This document shows positions 1-5,614 of a DNA stretch of 9,190 nucleotides, one piece after another. The translations under genes were made by a program, and so were the position numbers. The stretch comes from Planctomycetaceae bacterium (GTDB taxonomy: Bacteria > Planctomycetota > Planctomycetia > Pirellulales > Pirellulaceae): NCBI GenBank assembly GCA_003501565.1, contig DNPC01000613.1, forward strand, positions 1-9,190, read 5' to 3'. Under the pieces are notes generated by a model that was given only the letters and a program-made list of their open reading frames with translations, made no database searches and was not told where the DNA came from. Position 1 is the stretch's first letter. Every line of letters begins with the position of its first letter.

Positions 1-509
1 CTGGCGAGGTGCAGACGATTTGTGGCGATGGTCGTCAGGCGCTCCCCGGCGAGGGAGAGGTCGCCAAAACTCAGCCCCTGGCCGGCCCACGTAGCCTGGC
101 CGTTGACAAAGAGAATCTGTGGATCGTCCTGCGTGAAGGCAACAGCGTCTGGCGTATCGATAGGAGTACGATGCGGATTCATCGTGTGGCTGGTACCGGA
201 AAGAAAGGGTATTCCGGCGACGGCCAGCGAGCGCTCGATGCCACCTTCCGCGGGCCCAAGGGCATTGCCGTTGATCCAGGTGTGGCCGTGTATGTTGCTG
301 ACACTGAGAACCATGCAATACGTCGAATCGATCTGAACAGTGGGATTGTTACCACGACAGTCGGAACTGGTGAGGCAGGGTTCAACGGCGATGGGGACGA
401 ATTAGCCAAACGTAAACTCAACCGTCCGCATGGCGTTTGCTTGCTCCCAACTGGCGAACTCTTGATCGGCGATTCTGAGAACCACCGCGTCCGCATGCTG
501 GTTCAGTAG
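1..509 (+). CDS. NHL-repeat beta-propeller protein, C-terminal fragment
   Basis: The reading frame is already open at the left edge (first whole codon at 3-5) and ends with TAG at 507-509, so the N-terminus lies outside the window. A GTG at 9 is in frame but reads as an internal valine. Counting from that GTG, three NHL-type blades are visible at residues about 24-53, 80-109 and 137-166, spaced 56-57 residues apart. Each has a GPxG(I/L)AVD-like strand followed by a (D/E)xxNHxIRRID-like strand; the second is the clearest (GPKGIAVDPG, then ADTENHAIRRID). Between blades lie glycine-rich loops of the form GTGxxGxxGDG, typical of NHL proteins. The opening residues (CGDGRQALPGEG) look like the end of an earlier loop. 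NHL propellers usually bind proteins or ligands and are often secreted in this phylum, but the part that would carry a signal peptide is missing. The family call is firm; the function is unknown. Confidence 0.85.
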   Translation, partial: GEVQTICGDGRQALPGEGEVAKTQPLAGPRSLAVDKENLWIVLREGNSVWRIDRSTMRIHRVAGTGKKGYSGDGQRALDATFRGPKGIAVDPGVAVYVADTENHAIRRIDLNSGIVTTTVGTGEAGFNGDGDELAKRKLNRPHGVCLLPTGELLIGDSENHRVRMLVQ

Positions 510-610
510 TGGTGCTAGCATGCTCGGTTTGCGGTAAGCCGCACGGCAGATCCAGCTCCAGCAGCACAAACGATCCTTCGTCTGCGTGTATGATCCACGG
601 CATGGGGAAC

Positions 611-631
611 TCACTAATGCTCCGTTAGTGA
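611..631. repeat. 7-base perfect inverted repeat upstream of the hybrid kinase
   Basis: TCACTAA (611-617) and TTAGTGA (625-631) are perfect inverted copies separated by seven bases. The site ends 33 bases before the kinase start codon. It could be an operator for a dimeric regulator or an RNA hairpin in the leader. No run of T follows, so it is a poor candidate for terminating the NHL gene. A shorter hairpin, TGCGG/CCGCA with a four-base loop, lies at 530-543, closer to the NHL stop codon. The role of both is inference. Confidence 0.35.
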
Positions 632-664
632 AACTGCTCAGTAACGTGACATCTAGAGGGATCT

Positions 665-3346
665 ATGGTGGCCGAGCAAACATCTTTTTGGCGGAAGCTA
701 ACGACGCAAGTCCGGTCAGTTTGGGGATCACCAGAAGCGAATCCTCAAACTGTCGAGTCACAACCATCGTGGCTCAACTTACGGCAGCAGTTCTGGGTAA
801 CCTTTGTTGCTATTCTCGTGCCTCTGATGCTGCTTGCATTCAGTGCATTCAGCCGAACAAATGAGATCGTCGGCAAAGCACATGATGTTCGAATCGACGA
901 CGTGCCAGGTTCGATTCTCTATTTGGAGATGTTGGACGAGATTGGTGACTTGCAATCCAACGTGCACGACTATCTGGCAGGAGAAGAAGATGAGATCGAA
1001 GACTATCAGGCGAACTATGAAGAGCTAACAGCCTTCTTGGACCGCGTCCGAAAACTGGAGCAACGTCCATATGAAGTCTCGCAACTAACGCAGTTCGAAG
1101 CACTTGTTCGTGAACACCAGGCTCGAGCCACTGCGGAGGTCTTCGACATCTACTCGCCCGAACGCGAACGGCAAGCCGCCCGGGAAGCGGACATCCTCGA
1201 AAACGGAATTGGCCGCGTTTTGATCGATGATCTTGAGCGACTTGGCTCAAAGAACTACCAATTGGCCATTTCCAATTCCGACTCCGACAGGAGCACGCAC
1301 GCAACGTATTGGTATCTACACCTTTTGCAAACAGCTCGCGAGATGATCGGTTCGGTTGGCGAGTACGTGTACGGAGAGGTCGAAGAGTCAGAAGTCTTCT
1401 TCGAAGCAAGTGGTCGCTTCGTTAGTACTCTGGCGTCTCTCGAGTCCATTTCTGACTCGCCGCTGGAGCAGTCCGCACTTATGCGGATTCGCGATGCACA
1501 TGACGAAGTGCACCGGGGTGCAGGTGACATATTTCGCAGCTACCGGCCGCTCAACAAAGTCAAAGCGCTGGAGGTCGCCGATCAGCTTGAGCACGTTACG
1601 CTAACGCAGATGGAGACGATTCTGGAAGATTCCAGTGCAGATGAGACGGAGGAGGCGCTTTCCCAGTTGACGGGTGTTGAGACCAGCTTGGTAAAGTTTC
1701 GGAATTGGACGCTGATCGTTTCGTGCGCGGTGCTGCTGATTAACGTTTGCGCATCGTATTTCTCACTGCAGGTGCTAACGCGATCCTTGTTAGCAGCCGT
1801 GAAATTTGCCGAGCAGATTTCGGCGGGAAACTTCTCCCGGCCGGAATTCCCTTCGGCCGCACCGAGTGAGGTGCAGAGCTTGTTCAAAGCGATGCAGTAT
1901 ATGTCTGAACGCGTAAAAGCGGAGCGATCGGCAGACCTAGCGAACGAAGCCAAGAGCCGATTCTTGCGATCTATGTCGCACGAGATACGTACGCCAATGA
2001 ATTCGGTTATCGGTTTCTCCGAGATTATCGCCCGCGACAAGAATCTATCCAGTGAGAACAAAAAGAACATCGATATTGTCGTCAAAAGCGGCCGTCATTT
2101 GTTGACCTTGATCAACGATGTACTCGATTTGTCCAAGATCGAATCGGGATATCTGGAGATCGAAAGCCGAGAGTTTGACTTAGAAGGCATGCTCTCGGAC
2201 ATCAATTCGATCGTCGGCTTTCGCGGCAATGAACGTGGCTTGGATGTAACAATCCAATGCAACGCAGATGTGCCGAGGAGCGTATATGCAGATGAAGGAA
2301 AGCTGCGCCAGATTCTGATCAACCTACTCGGAAACTCGATCAAGTTCGTCCAGACCGGTGGGGTCAAATTGTTCGTGTCCATGGGAGGTGGGCGATCCGA
2401 AATTTGGTTTGACATCATCGATACCGGCCCAGGGATCCCACATGATGACCGAGAACGGATCTTCCGCAGCTTTGAACAGACCGGCGTGAAGAAGGAACTG
2501 GGCACTGGTCTCGGGCTGACGATCAGCCGTGAGTTTGCAGAGAAGATGGGTGGATCGCTGATATTGTTGGATACGCCAGTCGGCCAAGGGGCCCACTTCC
2601 GCTTGGCGATTCCCGTTCGTCGATCCGAGCGGATCGAGCTGGATGACGACGTCGAACTTGTCGAGTGCCGCGATATGGTGTTCGCGCTGGAGCACGGGCG
2701 GCCAGTCAGAACGGTTATCGCAGACGATGTTGTTTCCAACCGGCAATTGTTGTTGTCGATGCTAGCCGATCGAGGGCTGAATTTTGTCGAGGTGGAAGAC
2801 GGACAACAAGCGCTCAATCTCTGCCGTGATGAACTCCCGGATTTGATTTTGATGGACATTCAAATGCCAAACATGGATGGGTTCACTGCCACTAGCGCCA
2901 TTCGGCGACTACCCGGTGGCAGTGAAGTAAAGATCGTTGCGGTTACGGCAAATGCATTTGAAGAGGATAAAGAGCGAGCGCTTTCGGTCGGTGTAGATGG
3001 ATTTGTTAGCAAGCCAGTGAACGAGACCACCTTGATGAGGACGCTTGAATCCTTCTTCCCGACAGTCCAGCGCGATACCACTGCAAATAAGACTGAGGAA
3101 GAGAATTCAGCAACTGGTGATTTCGATAGCAACGAGGCTGCTGCGTTTTATTGGAGCAAAGCGCCGCGCGAGAAGGTCGAGCGATTGCTCGATGCGCTGT
3201 TGTCTTTGTCTTCAGTCGAAATCGATGAGGCCGTTGCGGATTTGTCGGCAGAAGGGCTTGATCCCGCCGATATAAAAGCCCGCATCGCAGACTTTGAACA
3301 TGAAGAGCTAATTGCGGAGATTAGCTCAGCGATGGATGGTCGGTAA
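665..3346 (+). CDS. Membrane-bound hybrid sensor histidine kinase with C-terminal receiver
   Basis: This 893-residue protein should autophosphorylate on a histidine and pass the phosphate to its own receiver. Domains in order: a short cytoplasmic N-terminus; first membrane helix at about 42-63; an extracytoplasmic, probably all-helical, acidic sensor region at about 64-346; second membrane helix at about 348-370; HAMP linker at 371-420; HisKA with SMSHEIRTPMN and phospho-acceptor H439; HATPase with the N-box around N553/N557, the G1 box DTGPGI at 586-591 and the G2 box GTGLGL at 613-618; and a receiver with acidic pair D687/D688, phospho-acceptor D731 (LMDIQMPNMDG), T761 and K783. All catalytic residues are present. 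A tail of about 90 residues follows the receiver and has no HPt motif. AGAGGG at 655-660 precedes ATG 665 by four bases; the next codon, GTG 668, has better spacing, so the start could be one codon later. The sensor resembles helical-bundle sensors in length and composition; its ligand is unknown. Confidence 0.93.
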   Translation: MVAEQTSFWRKLTTQVRSVWGSPEANPQTVESQPSWLNLRQQFWVTFVAILVPLMLLAFSAFSRTNEIVGKAHDVRIDDVPGSILYLEMLDEIGDLQSNVHDYLAGEEDEIEDYQANYEELTAFLDRVRKLEQRPYEVSQLTQFEALVREHQARATAEVFDIYSPERERQAAREADILENGIGRVLIDDLERLGSKNYQLAISNSDSDRSTHATYWYLHLLQTAREMIGSVGEYVYGEVEESEVFFEASGRFVSTLASLESISDSPLEQSALMRIRDAHDEVHRGAGDIFRSYRPLNKVKALEVADQLEHVTLTQMETILEDSSADETEEALSQLTGVETSLVKFRNWTLIVSCAVLLINVCASYFSLQVLTRSLLAAVKFAEQISAGNFSRPEFPSAAPSEVQSLFKAMQYMSERVKAERSADLANEAKSRFLRSMSHEIRTPMNSVIGFSEIIARDKNLSSENKKNIDIVVKSGRHLLTLINDVLDLSKIESGYLEIESREFDLEGMLSDINSIVGFRGNERGLDVTIQCNADVPRSVYADEGKLRQILINLLGNSIKFVQTGGVKLFVSMGGGRSEIWFDIIDTGPGIPHDDRERIFRSFEQTGVKKELGTGLGLTISREFAEKMGGSLILLDTPVGQGAHFRLAIPVRRSERIELDDDVELVECRDMVFALEHGRPVRTVIADDVVSNRQLLLSMLADRGLNFVEVEDGQQALNLCRDELPDLILMDIQMPNMDGFTATSAIRRLPGGSEVKIVAVTANAFEEDKERALSVGVDGFVSKPVNETTLMRTLESFFPTVQRDTTANKTEEENSATGDFDSNEAAAFYWSKAPREKVERLLDALLSLSSVEIDEAVADLSAEGLDPADIKARIADFEHEELIAEISSAMDGR

Positions 3347-3398
3347 CGTGCCGACGATCGGTAATGTAAAAATCACTTTAATAGTTTGCCCGTAGCTG

Positions 3399-3416
3399 TT
3401 CGCGCAGCACTGCGAA
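3399..3416. repeat. Short inverted repeat between the two kinase genes
   Basis: TTCGC (3399-3403) and GCGAA (3412-3416) are inverted copies around an eight-base centre that itself holds part of a GCAG/CTGC palindrome. It lies 48 bases before the preferred start of the second kinase. A GTCGG/CCGAC hairpin also spans the stop codon of the first kinase (3339-3355). Neither has a T-run. They could be operator or leader elements, or chance. The intergenic gap of 118 bases leaves open whether the two kinases share a transcript. Confidence 0.2.
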
Positions 3417-3452
3417 GATGATTGCTGAGTCAATCTCACGATCATGTCGCTC

Positions 3453-3456
3453 GGAG
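3453..3456 (+). promoter_or_regulatory. Shine-Dalgarno site that decides the start of the REC-kinase
   Basis: GGAG lies eight bases before the ATG at 3465. The longer in-frame alternative, ATG 3444, has no purine-rich site before it and would place this GGAG inside the coding region. The protein from 3465 begins MPTRPVVLAVDD, which is the usual short lead-in to a receiver domain. Confidence 0.6.
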
Positions 3457-3464
3457 ACATCGAA

Positions 3465-4637
3465 ATGCCCACTCGTCCTGTCGTATTGGCGGTCGATGAC
3501 CAACCGAATAACCTGAAGCTCCTGTCAAAGCTACTAGACAACCTGGGATACGACGTACGCGCTTGTCGTAGCGGAGCGATGGCACTTAAGAACACTCAGC
3601 TAAGTGCACCGGACATCATTCTGCTTGATATTGATATGCCAGAGATGAATGGCTACGAGGTCTGCGAGAAAATCGTCAATACACCTTCGCTGGCGCATAT
3701 CCCCGTTATCTTCTTAAGCGGGCATGTGGATCTTGATCAGAAGATCAAAGCGTTTCGTGTAGGTGGCCGCGACTACATCGAAAAACCCTACAACGTCGAA
3801 GAGGTCGCGGCTCGGCTGGGCGTCCACCTTGCTCTTGAGCGGAGTAAAGAACTCGAGCGCCAGCGTTCGAAGTATCTCGAGGAGACGATGCGGCGCAAGC
3901 TAGCAGTCGATAGCACGCGGGACCAGATGATGAATATGCTTGTGCATGATCTGCGAGCTCCCCTGCAGGTACTGCGGACTTTGATTGACGTGGTCGAAGT
4001 TGAAAATGAGCAGGTAGGTTCAGATCGACTGGAGCAAATTAGTCAGTCCGGGCTGGCCAGTTGGGATACTCTAAACTGCTTCGTCGATCATTTCTTAGAA
4101 GTTGGCAAGATCAAGTCAACACAAATGCCTGCAGCCACTGAAGCGGTGGACTTGCGGGAAGTATTCTACAAAGCGCATGCCGCTATTGGTTCACCCGCCC
4201 AGGTGGTGGCAGAGCGATTGGATTTTGAAGTCGTTGCAGATCCTGCTTTGCTTGCGCGTGTATTAGTCAATTTGTGCTGCAATGCGATAAGGCATGCAGA
4301 CACCGATGATGACATTGTCGTTCACGCGCGGCTGGCTGGTGAAGAAAACGTGCTGGAGATCATTGTGGCGGATACCGGCAAGGGCATCGATGCGGCAGAA
4401 TTAGATCGCATCTTTGAGGCTTTCTACCACGGCAGCGATCAAAATGATGGCTCCGCGCCGTCTGGCCTCGGTTTGGCATTCTGTAAAGCGGCAATTGAGG
4501 CTCAGCAGGGTTCGATTCGTGTTAACTCTGTCGAGGGTGCTGGCACAACTTTCACCATCTCACTTCCACTGGCAACCGAAGGGCAGTATCCGTCGCGGCT
4601 AGGCAACGGGCGCGCCGACCTAAGGCGGACTGCATAG
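3465..4637 (+). CDS. Soluble receiver-histidine kinase (REC-HisKA-HATPase)
   Basis: A 390-residue cytoplasmic protein with no membrane segment. An N-terminal receiver (residues about 5-118) carries the acidic pair D11/D12, phospho-acceptor D55 (LLDIDMPEMNG), S85 and K107. A charged, probably coiled-coil linker (about 122-150) leads to a HisKA dimerisation helix with H161 in VHDLRAPL. The HATPase has N269/N273 (VNLCCNAIRHA), the G1 box DTGKG at 303-307 and the G2 box SGLGL at 333-337. All catalytic residues are present. In such reversed-order proteins the receiver normally controls the attached kinase, so the protein takes phosphate from an upstream kinase and passes the signal on. The obvious upstream candidate is the hybrid kinase encoded just before it on the same strand. 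There is no DNA-binding or cyclic-di-GMP output domain. An alternative start at 3444 would add seven residues (MSLGDIE). Confidence 0.92.
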   Translation: MPTRPVVLAVDDQPNNLKLLSKLLDNLGYDVRACRSGAMALKNTQLSAPDIILLDIDMPEMNGYEVCEKIVNTPSLAHIPVIFLSGHVDLDQKIKAFRVGGRDYIEKPYNVEEVAARLGVHLALERSKELERQRSKYLEETMRRKLAVDSTRDQMMNMLVHDLRAPLQVLRTLIDVVEVENEQVGSDRLEQISQSGLASWDTLNCFVDHFLEVGKIKSTQMPAATEAVDLREVFYKAHAAIGSPAQVVAERLDFEVVADPALLARVLVNLCCNAIRHADTDDDIVVHARLAGEENVLEIIVADTGKGIDAAELDRIFEAFYHGSDQNDGSAPSGLGLAFCKAAIEAQQGSIRVNSVEGAGTTFTISLPLATEGQYPSRLGNGRADLRRTA

Positions 4638-4670
4638 CCGCTTGATCACACATGTTGCCCAGAGACCAGC

Positions 4671-4700
4671 AGCCTTGCGACACAAACGGAATCGCAAGCT
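4671..4700 (+). terminator. Stem-loop after the REC-kinase gene, possible terminator
   Basis: CTTGCGA (4674-4680) pairs with TCGCAAG (4692-4698) across an 11-base loop, and AG/CT at 4671-4672 and 4699-4700 extends the stem past one unpaired C. It begins 33 bases after the REC-kinase stop codon. No T-run follows, so it is not a canonical intrinsic terminator. It could protect the 3' end of the transcript or assist termination. Confidence 0.35.
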
Positions 4701-4793
4701 GCAAAGGTCCCGCAGACGTCAAAGTAGTCATCGCTTGCCAAACCTTGAAAGCCGACTCCGGCCTGACCAGTCATTTTGCAAGCTTTTTGACTA

Positions 4794-4846
4794 CCAGTGC
4801 CTGAGGGTCAGAGCTGGGGGCCAGTGCCTGAAGGTCAGAGCTGGGT
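4794..4846. repeat. 27-base tandem repeat, two copies, each with dyad symmetry
   Basis: Copy 1 runs 4794-4820 and copy 2 4821-4847, sharing 24 of 27 positions; the differences are at unit position 12 and the last two bases. Each begins CCAGTGCCTGA and ends with TCAGAGCTGG plus three bases. Each can fold on itself: CTGA pairs with TCAG around a three-base loop, and CCAG with CTGG outside it. The first half of the unit closely matches the 14-base unit that follows, so the two arrays appear related. The last base of copy 2 (4847) is also the first base of the 14-base array. Confidence 0.85.
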
Positions 4847-4902
4847 CGAGCTCCTGAGTGCCAGCGCCTGAGTGCCAGCGCCTGAGTGCCAGCGCCTGAG
4901 CT
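4847..4902. repeat. 14-base tandem repeat, four copies
   Basis: Units at 4847-4860, 4861-4874, 4875-4888 and 4889-4902. The two middle units are identical (CCAGCGCCTGAGTG). The first differs at positions 2 and 5-6 (CGAGCTCCTGAGTG) and the last in its final two bases (CCAGCGCCTGAGCT). A partial fifth copy, CGCTCCTGGC, follows. The unit length is not a multiple of three and no gene crosses the array. Short perfect units such as these are likely to vary in number between strains. Confidence 0.85.
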
Positions 4903-4928
4903 CGCTCCTGGCACCGGCCGAAACGAAT

Positions 4929-5082
4929 CCGGTGTTCTCGAGCAGTTGCAGGTGGCGGAGGGCCTTTCTCGGCAATTTTCAAGGGAATGGTCTCGATCTC
5001 CTGGACTTCGCCGGTAGACATTGCGTACTATGACGCTGTGTAGGGGTTGTTGCATCTAGTACGGTCAAAACGAGAACACCGG
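4929..5082. repeat. Perfect 12-base inverted repeat spanning 154 bases
   Basis: CCGGTGTTCTCG (4929-4940) and CGAGAACACCGG (5071-5082) are exact reverse complements separated by 130 bases. The left arm can also pair locally: CACCGG (4912-4917) with CCGGTG (4929-4934). The arms could be the ends of a small non-autonomous mobile element, but I see no target-site duplication at the outer edges. They could instead be the base of a long RNA stem or two copies of a regulator site. The right arm lies nine bases before the start codon of the small membrane protein. Confidence 0.6.
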
Positions 5083-5091
5083 GACGCAGGA

Positions 5092-5349
5092 ATGGGTGAT
5101 CTGCGAGCGATTTTGTCGCATCCAGCGGCTTTGGCGACGGTGGCAGTCTTGGCTGTCTCAATAATCGCCGTTGTTGGATACTACATTGCGCAGCGATTGC
5201 GCCCTGCGACAGGTACAGGCGATACCAACGTCGAAGACTTGGCCGCCAACTTCGCAGAAATGCAACGTGAGGGTGACATCACCGACGCTGAACTCCGAAG
5301 AATACAAACAGTGCTTGGAGAATCGAAGCGTCCTTCAGTTGAAGAGTGA
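5092..5349 (+). CDS. Small single-pass membrane protein of unknown function
   Basis: An 85-residue protein. A short N-terminus (MGDLRAILSHPA) leads into one hydrophobic helix at about residues 12-32 (alanine/valine/isoleucine-rich, ending GYYIAQRLRP), then a soluble C-terminus. The C-terminal part, LAANFAEMQREGDITDAELR followed by RIQTVLGE (about 50-77), has the pattern of short helical-hairpin motifs, similar to SHOCT-type modules and to tails of many small planctomycete membrane proteins. The likely topology puts the C-terminus in the cytoplasm. ATG 5092 is chosen because the protein then begins just before the helix; an in-frame TTG at 5047 would add 15 residues (LHLVRSKREHRDAG after the initiator) crossing the inverted-repeat arm. 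GGGA at 5081-5084 is a weak ribosome site seven bases upstream. Its position before clpX is suggestive but the gap of 265 bases makes a shared operon uncertain. Function not recognised. Confidence 0.75.
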   Translation: MGDLRAILSHPAALATVAVLAVSIIAVVGYYIAQRLRPATGTGDTNVEDLAANFAEMQREGDITDAELRRIQTVLGESKRPSVEE

Positions 5350-5466
5350 AGGATGTTGATGTGGTCGGCTTGCCCCGCCCGCATTTGCTTGTCTGGGAGA
5401 CTTGCAGGAACCAACCACACCTTTTGGCTCGACCCCGAGGACACGGATGCCCGGACTCGGTTCAGC

Positions 5467-5490
5467 GCCACCGCACTGATTGCGGTTGGC
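5467..5490 (+). other. GC-rich stem-loop between the small membrane gene and clpX
   Basis: GCCACCGC (5467-5474) pairs with GCGGTTGGC (5482-5490) across a seven-base loop, with one unpaired T. It starts 118 bases after the stop of the membrane-protein gene and has no T-run. A second perfect hairpin, TCGGC/GCCGA with the loop ATTC, lies at 5554-5567, 35 bases before the clpX ribosome site. Both could belong to the clpX leader. I see nothing else supportable in 5350-5602. Confidence 0.3.
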
Positions 5491-5602
5491 ACCGACTGAG
5501 GCCATTCGAGCGACATTACGTGTTAATCAATCCGACCTGAGCATAGCAGCTTCTCGGCATTCGCCGATTGAGCAGCAGTGGAGCGAGGTCGAGAAGCGAG
5601 CA

Positions 5603-5608
5603 AAGGAG
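5603..5608 (+). promoter_or_regulatory. Strong Shine-Dalgarno site that fixes the clpX start
   Basis: AAGGAG lies six bases before ATG 5615. The frame is open upstream to ATG 5480, but those extra 45 residues do not resemble ClpX and the upstream ATG has no ribosome site. Starting at 5615 gives 427 residues, close to the 424 of the E. coli protein. Confidence 0.85.
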
Positions 5609-5614
5609 TCGTGT

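Larger units (their letters stand above)
4638..5091. other. 454-base gene-free region rich in repeats
   Basis: I find no convincing gene here. A frame opening at TTG 4642 and running to 4857 gives a 71-residue arginine-rich peptide that reads into the repeats and has no ribosome site, so it is rejected. The region holds, in order, a stem-loop just after the REC-kinase gene, a two-copy 27-base repeat, a four-copy 14-base repeat, and a 12-base inverted repeat whose right arm ends nine bases before the start codon of the small membrane protein. TACTAT at 5026-5031 resembles a -10 box for that gene, but no matching -35 box sits at the right distance. Confidence 0.6.

Noticed and set aside
402..614. 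Two minus-strand open frames over the NHL gene end and the following gap
   Set aside because: They overlap the coding end of the NHL protein, have no ribosome site and show no recognisable domain.
849..1409. A 186-residue open frame on the minus strand
   Set aside because: It lies opposite the sensor region of the kinase, is arginine-rich and shows no domain. Shadow.
2095..2859. A 254-residue open frame on the minus strand
   Set aside because: It lies opposite the HisKA, HATPase and early receiver part of the hybrid kinase and is serine/arginine/proline-rich without any motif. It is a shadow of the real gene.
4642..4857. A 71-residue plus-strand frame after the REC-kinase gene
   Set aside because: It begins at TTG without a ribosome site, is arginine-rich and runs into the 27-base tandem repeats.
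4794..4902. CRISPR-like array
   Set aside because: The units are directly adjacent with no spacers, are too short, and no cas gene is present.
5021..5031. Promoter with TACTAT as -10 box for the small membrane-protein gene
   Set aside because: No convincing -35 box lies 16-18 bases upstream; the hexamer alone is too weak.
5480..5614. Longer N-terminus for ClpX (45 extra residues)
   Set aside because: The strong AAGGAG at 5603-5608 and the normal family length favour ATG 5615; the extension has no similarity to ClpX.
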